Shown: one piece after another, positions 23,973 to 33,144 of the stretch
Layout: each line of letters begins with the position of its first letter
Position numbering within the stretch: position 1 is the stretch's first letter
Source of the DNA: Chlamydomonas reinhardtii
Taxonomy: Eukaryota > Chlorophyta > Chlorophyceae > Chlamydomonadales > Chlamydomonadaceae
Assembly: GCF_000002595.2 (NCBI RefSeq)
Contig: NC_057009.1
Span: 1,095,868-1,159,867, forward strand
Reading direction: 5' to 3'
Length of the DNA: 64,000 nt
The notes under the pieces: generated by a model
The model's database searches: none
What the model was told of the DNA's origin: nothing
Seen by the model: only the letters and a program-made list of their open reading frames with translations
Program-made: the position numbers and the translations under genes

Positions 23973-26900
23973 ATGCTGCTCTCGAGGCAAGCCCTTTCAT
24001 CGTCGCGCGTTGCCCCGGCTCGACGGACGTCTGCAATTGTAAGGTCCAAGCAGCAATGCGTCGTCGCGGCGCGCCAAGTGGCACGGCCTGCGGCGCCGCG
24101 CAACTCGGCACCCTCGCCGGGCCCGCTAGATGATGGCTCCAACTTGGTAGGTTGCACATCAGCCAGGCCCCTGCTCTTGCTGCTATAGCGACAGCAAGAC
24201 AATCCTGGAAACTCATTAGAAAGGACCAAAGTGCGGAAGTGTCAGCCCTTGACGTGACTCCCGTGTCCAGTGGTCCGTGTCGGGATGTCAGCCCTGATGC
24301 TCGGATGGAAGCTGGGGCGCATACATGTAGGGAGGGTATCGTGCCACATTGCCGCATGCATATTGGGTGACAGGTTGCAGGAGGAACCACTACGGCGTGC
24401 TGCAGCACGAACGCAGTACAGAGCCTTTCACTGGCCGCCCGCCTCGGCCAATCCAACTCCCTTGCCTTTTCCAATTCGCAATGTTGGTTCATCTTCGTTA
24501 CCATTTAGCAGTTTGGCCATTTCAACTTGTCACTTACCGGCATTTTGTCCACCCGGTTTGGCGAGATGTTGCCAACCCGCGCCACAACCATGTTATCCCC
24601 ATGTTATCCCGCATCTCAGAGAATCTCAGCCGGGTCGTGTACCCTGACCTAGTCTCTGGACAGTCTGGAATTGCCGCATCTCAGTATTGCAATATTACTG
24701 TACTGACAGTGTTCTGTGCGCCGTGCGCCTTGGACAATCCCACGCAGGTACTGCCAACGTTCCAAGAGCTTTTCCCAACCAAGGTGCGGCATTCTGGTCG
24801 TGACTCCCCGATGCCGTTCTACTTGTAGCTGCACTTAATGCGGGTACGCACCGTCACGATGCTACAATCAACGCAACGCTGTATGCATGCAGTTCATGGT
24901 GACCTGCGAGGACCGCACAGCGGAGTTGGATCCGAAGGCACAGCGCGTGGTGTGCTGCTGTGCCGAGTGTGAGGAGAAGCAGCCCGACTTCGCCCAACGC
25001 GTGCCCATGACCTTCTCTGCATGGGAGAAGCACTGCGGCTCCAAGAACAAGAAGTGGCACACGGTGAGTTCAGCTCCCTAAGTTCGCGTGTTTCCCCTCC
25101 ACCGCACGCTCAGAACCCAGGTCATGAGGTTGGCTAGTCAGGGCGGGGGCGGGGCGTAAACGGGTCCGCACTAAACACGAATGCTTGCGGCTTGCCCATG
25201 GAAGTCGCATGCCCAGAATGGAGCGTGCCGCTACGGTAGCCATGTGGCAGGGGAGTATACCGTATCTGTCTGCGGGCATGTTGTGTAGTAGCCACTCGGT
25301 TGGTTGATGGGAAGGGCCTAGCTTATTGAGCTTGCCGGGAGCAAGGCCTTTGAGCTCTTCTTGTGGCGGGCAGCTGGGCTGATGATTGCGTGATGTAACA
25401 CAGAGCCTGAAGGTCGTGCCTGGGTCGGGGCTGGAGGCGGTGCCGGCTGACAACAGGCCGGTGTCCATCTGTGCCTGGCTGGCGGGGAAGAAGCTCAAGG
25501 TGGGCAAGTTCGCCCGCGCCGGCATCGTGGGTAAGTGGGCTCGCCGTGCAGTTACTGCAGTACGGTATGCGTCTGCTACCATACAGGTTCTACAGGTTCC
25601 TTGCTGGATTGGTACGGGAAATAGAAATAGAAATAGATACACCCTGCCGTAGGCAAGTGGTGTGGTTTAAGGGAGTGGGGGGAGATGAGGAGGTGGGTCC
25701 GACCCACCTCCTGTACGCCCCCACTACCGAGCATTTGGCGGCGGGCGGGCGTGCAGGCTAGGCCTGCGCCCCGCCGGGATGCTACATCCCTTCTGGGTTG
25801 CCGGTTGGCAGTCCCCGTTCGAGGCGCCGACGGGTCAGGACTATGTGGTTGAGGGTGGCGACTGCGTGGTCGTGTAGGGTGTCGCAGCACTGCCTCGCTT
25901 TGTGGGAGGTGACGCCCAGGGAGGTGAGGAGGGGGTGGAGATCTTTGTGGATTGTACCTGCAAACCCGAGGCTGATGGCACTCTGTGGGGTGTATTGCAC
26001 TTTCCATCCCGCTTCCCGCAGGTCGGCTGCAAGGGCCTGGTGCTGTTGTGCTTTTTCGTGTTGCTTGGCGGCGTGGTTCGTGTCGGCGGTGTATCCTGCT
26101 TCGATGATGTGGATGGTGTCGTGTTCGCTGGGCAGCACGACAAAGTCTGGGTTTAGGGCTGCGGCGAGGGAGATGGAAGGAATTAGTAGGATGTCGGGGC
26201 GGTAGTGTAGGTGGCGTCCTGCTGGTTTGCCCTCCTGGTCGGGGAGCAGCCATGGCGGCAAGCGGTTGTCAGCCGCGTAGTCTGGCAGATCGGCTTTAGA
26301 CGTGGCGTCCATTACCATGTAGCAGCCGCCGCAGTCACCGCGGGAGATGGCTCGTGCGATGGCCTGGACTGCAATGTTGTGTCGTTTAATGTACATTGCA
26401 CGGAGTTGGGGGTTGTGGCAGCCTCCCAGTATGTGGCCGCCGGAGTCGGGTCCGCGGCAGAGTGGGCATGGGGCGGGGGTATCGGGGCCAGCGCGGGGGG
26501 CTCGGCGGCCTGTAACTGTGCGGCCGAAGCGGGCTGCGAGTTTGTTGTTCCACAGTTGCCCGTATAAGTAGTCCATGCAGCGTTTGGCCTTGCGGTGTCG
26601 GCCTGATTGCAGGTTCAGGGTTCGGGTGCTGGATTTGATATCCAGGTCTGGGATGGCGTTGGCTACGAAACCAGTGTAGAGGGTTTCGCGGGTGTGGCCT
26701 TGGGCGATGTGCGGGGCTGCGAGCGTGGCGATGCCGCGGTTGAGGTCATGCGCGTAGTGTCCTTCGTTCTTCTCTCGTGGCACCCCTTCCACAGTCGGTT
26801 TGATAGTTTTACGTATCCAGTAGTATTTACTACGCGGGTCGTTATCGGACTCCTCGACCAGCCACTCGGCCCCGGGCATCTCTTCTCCCTTGGCGGTTTT

Positions 26901-29900
26901 CACCGCCGCCTGATCTGCGAGTTCATTGTACGTGATCCCTGAATGTGCTTTGACCTTGAGGAGGTTTGTCCGACGGCCGGCGTGGGAGCGGCGTTTCAGG
27001 AGCGCGAGGATGTTATCCAGCAGCGCTTTGTGTTTGCTGAAGGTAAGGAGTTGGGGCTGGTTGATTGTTTTGCGGATGAGGAATAACGACGCAGCGGAGT
27101 CGGTGTAGACTGTGACTTCGGGGAGCGCTTGCACTTCGTCGAGCTTGAGCACTTGGTGTATGGCCGAGAGCTCGCATCTTGTTATGGTGTTGCAGCCGTG
27201 TTGTCCAGGGTTGACGTCGATCTGATACGTTTGGGACGTGCGGGCATCGATCGCTGCGGCCCCCCACGCGCTGGGCTGACCAAGGGCGTCTTTCTGTACT
27301 GAGCCATCGGTGTAGAAGCCTTCGCGGGGATTGAGGCGTAGGGGTTGGGTGGCCACGAACGGGGCCAGGGTGGCTGGCGTGGCCGGTACGGGAGGGGGTG
27401 TATTCGGCGGACCTGTTTGGTCACCCACCGTGTGTGGGCCCAGGTGAGTTGGGGCTGCGGTTCGACGGGCATGCCTGAGAGGTATAGAGACGTGCCTAGG
27501 GCGTCGCGTATGGACTGGGCAAGTCGGGCTCCGGGTGTATTGCTGACCAGCACCAGGTCATGTTTTAAGGTGATGCCTGCGTCGTTGTGGATCTGGCCGA
27601 GGAGGGCGTGTGTTGCTGTGGCGGAAATGCTGCCAAGGAGTGTGACTCTGGGGTGGGCGAGGTATCGTGTGTATGGCGCGTTGCGTTGGGTGGGGAGGAT
27701 GATCAGCGTGGCAGTGGTTGGCGGGTTGCGGGTGTTTGTCAGGGTTTCGGTGTGTTCGGCCCATGCCAGTGCCCATCGGACCGCGTGTGCTCCGTCTTCG
27801 GTGTTGGGTTCGGGGTAGGCGACAGCAATTCCATCCCATGGCTGGGAGTACGCGTCATAGTTGGCCCCAAAGAGCATGTCTTCTTCGTACAGTGTGTAGT
27901 AGGTGGTGGCGGCTTCCGAGACGTTAAGGGGTGATGCGAAGAGCTCTGTTGTGCTGCCTATTGCCGTGTGCAGGGTTTGTGTCAATCCGTCGCACAGAAT
28001 GCGTTCTCCTTTTTCAGTGACAGGGTGGGATTTGGAGCCGCCCCCGGGTTTGTATCGGAGGAGCAGGCGGGCGATGGCCGCCGCAAAGCCTCTGCCCTGG
28101 TCGTATTTGGCGTGCGCTTCGGGCCAGGTTGTTTGTGCATGCTGGTAGCGTTGCCAGAGGAGGTTGAGCCGCTCTGCGCTGATGGTGCCCATGCACCGTC
28201 CGCGGGGGTCGTACACATGCGCCAGGTGAGTGCTGTGTGCCGTGGAGCCAGGGTCGGGGAGGATACCGAGCTGGGTGGTGTATGTTTGTGTGGGGTAGAT
28301 GTCTCGACTAGGGTTGCAGGGCTCAACGTTGATATCTACGTAGTGGCGCAGAGTGCGCTGCCCTCGTGCTGTGTCATTGCTGGCGTCTGTCCAGCGGCCC
28401 TGTCGCTGGTCAGGGTTTAGGTGCGTGTCACTAGCGGGGGCCGGGGGGCGGGGGGCCAGGGGGACAGCAAGGCGGGCGTGCAGGGCGTCCAGGAGTTCTT
28501 GTTTGTTGTCTTGTGCCTCCAGGGTAGCGGCGGGTTCTTCCAGGTCTTCCCATTCCACAAGGACGCGAGGTTCGTTGCCCGGGGTAAGGAGCCAGGTAAG
28601 GCCGCCGGGTTTGGGGCGGTAGCGATTCCGGGCGTAGAGGGTGAGGGAGCCGGGGGTGATGACAGTGGGTTCCCACTGGACTCGGTAGTACGGCGAACCT
28701 TTGCTGGTGGTGCGGGCTATTACGTGCTGCACACGCTCCTGGTGTCCATACAGGGTGTTGGTGGTGGTGAGGGCTTTGGTGCGGTAGGTTTCGCTGAAGT
28801 GCTTCCAGGTGTCGGACGTGGCGGCCAGGTAAGCGTCTTGTTCCTCCTGGCTGAGCTTGTGTCGGTGTGTGAACGTGGTTGGGGGCGTGGGGCCGAGGAG
28901 TAGGCGTCTGAGGTGCGCTTCGGGGTTGGGGGGCTTGGATCGGCCGATGAGGCTGGGGGCGATATCGAGCAGGTCTGCGCAGTGTGCGTCTGTAAGTGGG
29001 TCGAGCGCTGGATCCCAGTCGAAAGCTTTTGGTGCGTCGGCTGGCGGGGCTCCCCGTCCTTCGGGCTCCCTGACCATCTTGATGCAGGCCCGCTTACGTT
29101 GCTGTGTGCCCGGCCGGCGTGTTTGTGCAGGTGTCTGGTTTTCGCCATCGTGGTGTGCCGTGGCGGCGGTGGCGGCGGTGGCGGTGGTGGCAGCTGTGGT
29201 GGCGGCCGCGGCATTTTCTCCGGTATTGGCGGTCGGTTCGGCGGCGGGGGCGCGCTGGCGGAGGAAGCGGTTAAGTGTGCCCCAGTCGACGGCGGCAGGT
29301 GCGGTGTGGGTCGTGTGAAGACCGGTGAAGGTGTGCCCGTCCGGGAGAGTGCGTTGGACAGAGGTAAGGGGAGCGGTGCTGTTGTGGGTTTTGGCTCGGG
29401 CTCGGGTTTCAGCGTGGAGTGCGAGAGTAAGGCGGTTGAGGGCTATCCTGTGCCGCCTGTGGGCCCGCGGGAACTTGTTTTTTAAACTGTTGGTGTCGAT
29501 GACGCAGGTGCGGTCCGGGTTGAGGAGCTCACGGAAGTCGCTGGTGAGTTCAAGGAGGGGTTGAATCAGTCGGAAGGGTAGGGCCTGTTCCGCGTCGGTG
29601 CCTGGCGGCGCGGTGCGTGTAAGGAGGGCCGATAGGCCGTGGAGCGTGGTGTGGTATGTGTTGCCCTGTTGGGTTAGCTCCAGCCCCGCGTCTTTGATCA
29701 GCGAGAGTTGTCGTAGGTTGGTGTAGAAGCGGCATTGCGTGTGGAGTTGATCTGCGGGCACTCTCTGTGCCACACTGTGTTGCAGGTGAAGCATGGCGCG
29801 GGTGACGGCACCCAGCCTGCCCCCATCGTTGAGGGCCTGGACGAGGGCCTTGCCTGCGCGGCGGACATATAGCTCGCGGATGCTACCTACGCCCAGGCCA

Positions 29901-32207
29901 AGGGTGTTGGTGGGTTGTAGGATAGCGCGGGTGGGGAAGCCACGTTTCAGGCCGTAGCACATTTTTGCAGTGCTTGCAATGAGCGCGTCGAGGCTGGCCA
30001 CGTCGTGTGTGCTGTACGGCATGAATGGTAGGCTGTAGGCCACTGCTGGGTGGATGGTGTATTGTATCATTCGGAGTTTCTGGTCCGGTGTGGCGAGTGA
30101 TGTGGCGATGCGTTGCCCTCGCTTCTTTATTTTTTCCCGGATGTACTGCACTTGTGCACTCCAGTCTAGGGTAGGGGCGATATGGATGCCGAGGTATTTG
30201 TAGGATTCATGTGGGGGCTTGTATGGGATAGCGGTGCCATCTATGCGTATTTGGCCTTCGAGCATTCTGGTGAGCGCTGCTTGGTGGGGTTTGCTGCGGG
30301 GACCACCGAGGGTGGGGTCGGCGCGGGCGCGGCCGTGGAGTATGCCTTGCAGTTGGCATTTGGAGACGTTGACTTTGAGGCCGCCCCATGTTGCATATTT
30401 CTCTATTTTTTCAACTTGGATTCGTAGATTGGAGATTTGGGTTGTGGCTGTGACCAGGTCGTCGGCGAAGGCGCCTGAGCTGAGGTTGTGTTTATCGTTT
30501 TCGGCTTTGGTGAGGCATCCGTAGTGGTATCCGCGCCCGCCAACATGGAGCCACCGGAGTAACGGTTCGATAAAGATGATGAACAGTAGCGGTGATAGGA
30601 CATCGCCCTGTACCGTGCCGCGTTGGATAGGGATGGGGGGTGTGGTGCCGTGTTCAGTGCGCACGCTGGTGGCGGCTTTGCCGTATAGGTCCCGTACCAC
30701 CTCAATCAGATCGGTGGGGTAGCCTAGGTCGTGCATGACGATGAGCAGTTTGTCGTGGTCTATCGTGTTGAATGCGGAGGTGAAGTCAATGTACAGTAGG
30801 AAGAGGTCGCGTCCGGTGGTGGCGGCGTCTTCTATGGCGTGGAGCAGGTTTTGGACTTGCCGTTCGGTATTGCGGCCTCTGAGAAAGCCTTCTTGTGACT
30901 CCGTGAAGATGTGGGCTTGTTCGCTAAACAGGGCGGCGTTCACAGTGATGAGGGAGGTATACAGCTTGTAGAGGGTGTTCGCCAGCGCGATGGGCCGCTT
31001 ATTCTGTATCAGCAGGGGGTCTCCTTTTTTGGGTAGGAGGACGGTGTCGGACTGTGTCCAGTGTGTAGGGATTTGCGCTTTCACCCACATGAGAGTCATG
31101 AGTTGGTGTATGGCTGTTTGTAGGCTGGTGGGTATTGTCTGGAGTAGCTCGTTCGGTATGCCGTCGGGTCCCGGGGCCTTGCGGCGAGACAGGTGGTTGA
31201 CGCAGCCAAAGAACGTGCGCGTGGTGTGCTGCTGTGCCGAGTGTGAGGAGAAGCAGCCCGACTTCGCCCAACGCGTGCCCATGACCTTCTCTGCATGGGA
31301 GAAGCACTGCGGCTCCAAGAACAAGAAGTGGCACACGGTGAGTTCAGCTCCCTAAGTTCGCGTGTTTCCCCTCCACCGCACGCTCAGAACCCAGGTCATG
31401 AGGTTGGCTAGTCAGGGCGGGGGCGGGGCGTAAACGGGTCCGCACTAAACACGAATGCTTGCGGCTTGCCCATGGAAGTCGCACGCCCAGAATGGAGCGT
31501 GCCGCTACGGTAGCCATGTGGCAGGGGAGTATACCGTATCTGTCTGCGGGCATGTTGTGTAGTAGCCACTCGGTTGGTTGATGGGAAGGGCCTAGCTTAT
31601 TGAGCTTGCCGGGAGCAAGGCCTTTGAGCTCTTCTTGTGGCGGGCAGCTGGGCTGATGATTGCGTGATGTAACACAGAGCCTGAAGGTCGTGCCTGGGTC
31701 GGGGCTGGAGGCGGTGCCGGCTGACAACAGGCCGGTGTCCATCTGTGCCTGGCTGGCGGGGAAGAAGCTCAAGGTGGGCAAGTTCGCCCGCGCCGGCATC
31801 GTGGGTAAGTGGGCTCGCCGTGCAGTTACTGCAGTACGGTATGCGTCTGCTACCATACAGGTTCTACAGGTTCCTTGCTGGATTGGTACGGGGATACGGT
31901 ACATGTGCAGAGCAGGCGGCGTGTGGACTTGCCATGTACCGTAGTGGTCTGAGGTTGCAGCCACAAGGGCACTCACAGCGCGCCTCAGCGCCTTTCCTTG
32001 GCATTGTTACATTGCTTCACATGCTGTGCATCTGCTCCCTTAACCGTGCAGTACCGTACCTCCCACGCGTACCTCCCTCCCATGCGCCATACCGCTAATC
32101 CCTGCTGCTCCCTGGGAACCCACATTCTCGTGTACGCTACAGGCAGGCTCTACCTGGAGCCGCTGGAGAAGACGCCAAAGACACCAAAGACACCAAAGCA
32201 GGAGTAA
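23973..32207 (+). CDS. SAND-like domain protein, copy C, intron 4 enlarged by a LINE and partly duplicated exons
   Basis: Exons 1-4: 23973-24146, 24748-24783, 24893-25063, 25404-25530. Intron 4 then holds the antisense LINE, followed by a second set: a 5'-truncated exon 3 (31217-31337), a whole exon 4 (31678-31804) and the only exon 5 (32143-32207). Joining exon 4 at 25530 to exon 5 at 32143 keeps frame and gives 190 residues; joining exon 4 to the second exon 4 would shift frame. The leader and domain are as in copy B, with small changes in exon 3 (CEDR, DPKAQ). Whether the 6.6 kb intron is spliced is unknown, so the gene may be crippled, or ended early by LINE sequence. Confidence 0.6.
24943..25618 (+). 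repeat. Left copy of 676-bp direct repeat flanking the LINE
   Basis: Covers most of exon 3, intron 3, exon 4 and the start of intron 4 of copy C. The same 676 bp recur at 31217-31892. By eye I found one mismatch (T/C at 25210 versus its counterpart). It ends exactly where the LINE 3' tail begins. Confidence 0.9.
25619..25636 (-). repeat. LINE 3' tail, three AAATAG units
   Basis: Three perfect 6-bp units at the junction with host DNA; on the element's own strand this reads CTATTT three times. Short tandem 3' tails are usual for LINEs that do not end in poly(A). Confidence 0.85.
25688..25712 (-). other. Perfect hairpin in LINE 3' UTR
   Basis: Arms 25688-25699 and 25701-25712 are exact reverse complements (12 bp) around a single central base, about 50 bp from the 3' end. 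In several LINE families a 3' stem-loop is recognised by the reverse transcriptase; that role is inferred here. Confidence 0.7.
25782..27428 (-). CDS. LINE polyprotein, RNase H and restriction-like endonuclease part
   Basis: About 548 residues in a frame offset from the reverse transcriptase part, overlapping it by 247 bp. RNase H: FYTDGS (D41), CELSAI (E86), VYTDSA (D110), KVKAHSGITYNELADQ (H162, D172), the full acidic set. Then a knuckle CPLC-x7-H-x4-C, followed by the endonuclease signature RPDILLIP and HIIEAGY. The first codon of this open stretch is GTG, so it is probably not an independent ORF but the continuation of the polyprotein after one frame change near 27430. Confidence 0.8.
   Translation of the reverse strand: MGDQTGPPNTPPPVPATPATLAPFVATQPLRLNPREGFYTDGSVQKDALGQPSAWGAAAIDARTSQTYQIDVNPGQHGCNTITRCELSAIHQVLKLDEVQALPEVTVYTDSAASLFLIRKTINQPQLLTFSKHKALLDNILALLKRRSHAGRRTNLLKVKAHSGITYNELADQAAVKTAKGEEMPGAEWLVEESDNDPRSKYYWIRKTIKPTVEGVPREKNEGHYAHDLNRGIATLAAPHIAQGHTRETLYTGFVANAIPDLDIKSSTRTLNLQSGRHRKAKRCMDYLYGQLWNNKLAARFGRTVTGRRAPRAGPDTPAPCPLCRGPDSGGHILGGCHNPQLRAMYIKRHNIAVQAIARAISRGDCGGCYMVMDATSKADLPDYAADNRLPPWLLPDQEGKPAGRHLHYRPDILLIPSISLAAALNPDFVVLPSEHDTIHIIEAGYTADTNHAAKQHEKAQQHQALAADLREAGWKVQYTPQSAISLGFAGTIHKDLHPLLTSLGVTSHKARQCCDTLHDHAVATLNHIVLTRRRLERGLPTGNPEGM
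27182..31216 (-). CDS. LINE polyprotein, reverse transcriptase part (5'-truncated)
   Basis: The frame stays open for about 1345 residues from the element edge. Reverse transcriptase blocks: KAPGPDGIPNELL, the IDFTSAFNTI block (catalytic Asp), GTVQGDVLSPLLF, and FADD (codons near 30460-30471), then GGLKVNVSKCQ. Further on are two segments resembling chromo-like folds (YYRVQWEP and PRVLVEWEDLEEP), which I flag only as a possibility. There is no start codon of its own because the element is 5'-truncated; the frame runs on into host sequence upstream. Near 27430 the conserved reading passes to another frame, which carries RNase H. Confidence 0.8.
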   Translation of the reverse strand, partial: TFFGCVNHLSRRKAPGPDGIPNELLQTIPTSLQTAIHQLMTLMWVKAQIPTHWTQSDTVLLPKKGDPLLIQNKRPIALANTLYKLYTSLITVNAALFSEQAHIFTESQEGFLRGRNTERQVQNLLHAIEDAATTGRDLFLLYIDFTSAFNTIDHDKLLIVMHDLGYPTDLIEVVRDLYGKAATSVRTEHGTTPPIPIQRGTVQGDVLSPLLFIIFIEPLLRWLHVGGRGYHYGCLTKAENDKHNLSSGAFADDLVTATTQISNLRIQVEKIEKYATWGGLKVNVSKCQLQGILHGRARADPTLGGPRSKPHQAALTRMLEGQIRIDGTAIPYKPPHESYKYLGIHIAPTLDWSAQVQYIREKIKKRGQRIATSLATPDQKLRMIQYTIHPAVAYSLPFMPYSTHDVASLDALIASTAKMCYGLKRGFPTRAILQPTNTLGLGVGSIRELYVRRAGKALVQALNDGGRLGAVTRAMLHLQHSVAQRVPADQLHTQCRFYTNLRQLSLIKDAGLELTQQGNTYHTTLHGLSALLTRTAPPGTDAEQALPFRLIQPLLELTSDFRELLNPDRTCVIDTNSLKNKFPRAHRRHRIALNRLTLALHAETRARAKTHNSTAPLTSVQRTLPDGHTFTGLHTTHTAPAAVDWGTLNRFLRQRAPAAEPTANTGENAAAATTAATTATAATAATAHHDGENQTPAQTRRPGTQQRKRACIKMVREPEGRGAPPADAPKAFDWDPALDPLTDAHCADLLDIAPSLIGRSKPPNPEAHLRRLLLGPTPPTTFTHRHKLSQEEQDAYLAATSDTWKHFSETYRTKALTTTNTLYGHQERVQHVIARTTSKGSPYYRVQWEPTVITPGSLTLYARNRYRPKPGGLTWLLTPGNEPRVLVEWEDLEEPAATLEAQDNKQELLDALHARLAVPLAPRPPAPASDTHLNPDQRQGRWTDASNDTARGQRTLRHYVDINVEPCNPSRDIYPTQTYTTQLGILPDPGSTAHSTHLAHVYDPRGRCMGTISAERLNLLWQRYQHAQTTWPEAHAKYDQGRGFAAAIARLLLRYKPGGGSKSHPVTEKGERILCDGLTQTLHTAIGSTTELFASPLNVSEAATTYYTLYEEDMLFGANYDAYSQPWDGIAVAYPEPNTEDGAHAVRWALAWAEHTETLTNTRNPPTTATLIILPTQRNAPYTRYLAHPRVTLLGSISATATHALLGQIHNDAGITLKHDLVLVSNTPGARLAQSIRDALGTSLYLSGMPVEPQPQLTWAHTRWVTKQVRRIHPLPYRPRQPPWPRSWPPNPYASIPAKASTPMAQYRKTPLVSPARGGPQRSMPARPKRIRSTSTLDNTAATP
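31217..31892 (+). repeat. Right copy of 676-bp direct repeat flanking the LINE
   Basis: Begins exactly at the LINE 5' end and has the same length and order as 24943-25618. Unit C sequence continues directly after 31892, so this copy is joined to the rest of the host gene. Confidence 0.9.
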
Positions 32208-32575
32208 AACGCAGTTTGCGGGTGCAAAGGTGCCTGGCGGGATTGCGGGACCAATGTGCGGCAGCGTGGAAGGTGCGGCAGTTGGCGTTGAGCACTTGAC
32301 CTGGTAGTTGAAATCACTGTGCGAATGGAGAGCGTATTTAGCGCGTGGCGTGATTCTGCGGCCGGACTGTTGGTGACTGGCTCGTGAACTGCGTCAGCAG
32401 GTCCCTCTTGTAACCAATGCAATCTGTTGGTTCCTGGTTTGTGCGTGCTGAGACCGTTAGCACTGCATGCTCGGAGCTGCATCCTGGCTGGCCATGACCC
32501 GATGACCCGATGACCGTGCATGTGTGGCGTGTCACTACGTACTGGAGGGATGGATTGGAGCACGGCAACTAGCGT

Positions 32576-32842
32576 TGTAGCAGTACCTAGCCCACCCCGG
32601 ACATAACTCACTGTAGAGACTGGCAAGGGGTTGGAGATGTCCAACGGATGAGACTTGGGTGACCGCGTATTCACTAGAAGACTCGTAAGAGGCATAAGTT
32701 AGGGCCCAGCCCTGTCTCGAACAGGGGTCGTAACAGTAGATCTATTACCAGTGGCCGGAACACTGGGCGTGGTGATGGCTTAACTCGGCGCCATCGGCCG
32801 TGCCTCTCATCGTGTCTCATCTTGGCGGGCGTTCCGCCCACA
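32576..32842 (-). mobile_element. Putative tRNA-derived SINE, 267 bp
   Basis: This segment is absent from the same place in unit B. It is flanked by AGCGT at 32571-32575 and 32843-32847. On the minus strand it shows an A-box-like TGGCGCCGAGTTA (about 32788) and, about 60 bp on, a T-arm-like stem-loop CCCTG-TTCGAGA-CAGGG (about 32724) that fits a polymerase III B box. Family unknown. The short target duplication and the unusual A/B-box spacing leave doubt. Confidence 0.55.
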
Positions 32843-33144
32843 AGCGTGCAGTGCCACACAACGCACAAACCGCAAGTTGCCCTAATGTGGCGTGTTGGAT
32901 GGTAACGGGTTGGAACTGATGACAATCATGTGGCCACAATAGACATTCCCCAGCAAACAGCGGGTTAACTTCCAGTGAGACCCCGTGGCACTCTGGGGGC
33001 ACACTTCCTTTGTCCTCACTCACCCAACACAAGGCATTCACCAACTCGCTCGGTCCAGAAAGTGCCATCGTCTTGCGCGCGCACACCTGCACCCAGCCAG
33101 CCATCTCACATGCCACCAGCACCGGTACCCGCACCATATGCGAC

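Larger units (their letters stand above)
25619..31216 (-). mobile_element. Dualen/RandI-like LINE, 5'-truncated, 5598 bp
   Basis: Non-LTR retrotransposon inserted antisense in intron 4 of copy C. Its 5' end (31216) falls inside the reverse transcriptase domain, so any ORF1 and APE endonuclease are missing. Downstream order: reverse transcriptase with FADD, a long linker, RNase H, a CCHC knuckle, then a restriction-like endonuclease. RNase H together with a C-terminal restriction-like endonuclease on a long polyprotein is the Dualen (RandI) plan known from Chlamydomonas. The 3' end carries a perfect hairpin and a three-unit AAATAG tail (plus-strand reading). Nearly unbroken coding capacity and near-identical flanks point to a young insertion. 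Confidence 0.85.

Noticed and set aside
25798-28903. Plus-strand open frames opposite the LINE (Gly/Val/Arg rich)
   Set aside because: They are antisense to intact RNase H and polyprotein sequence.
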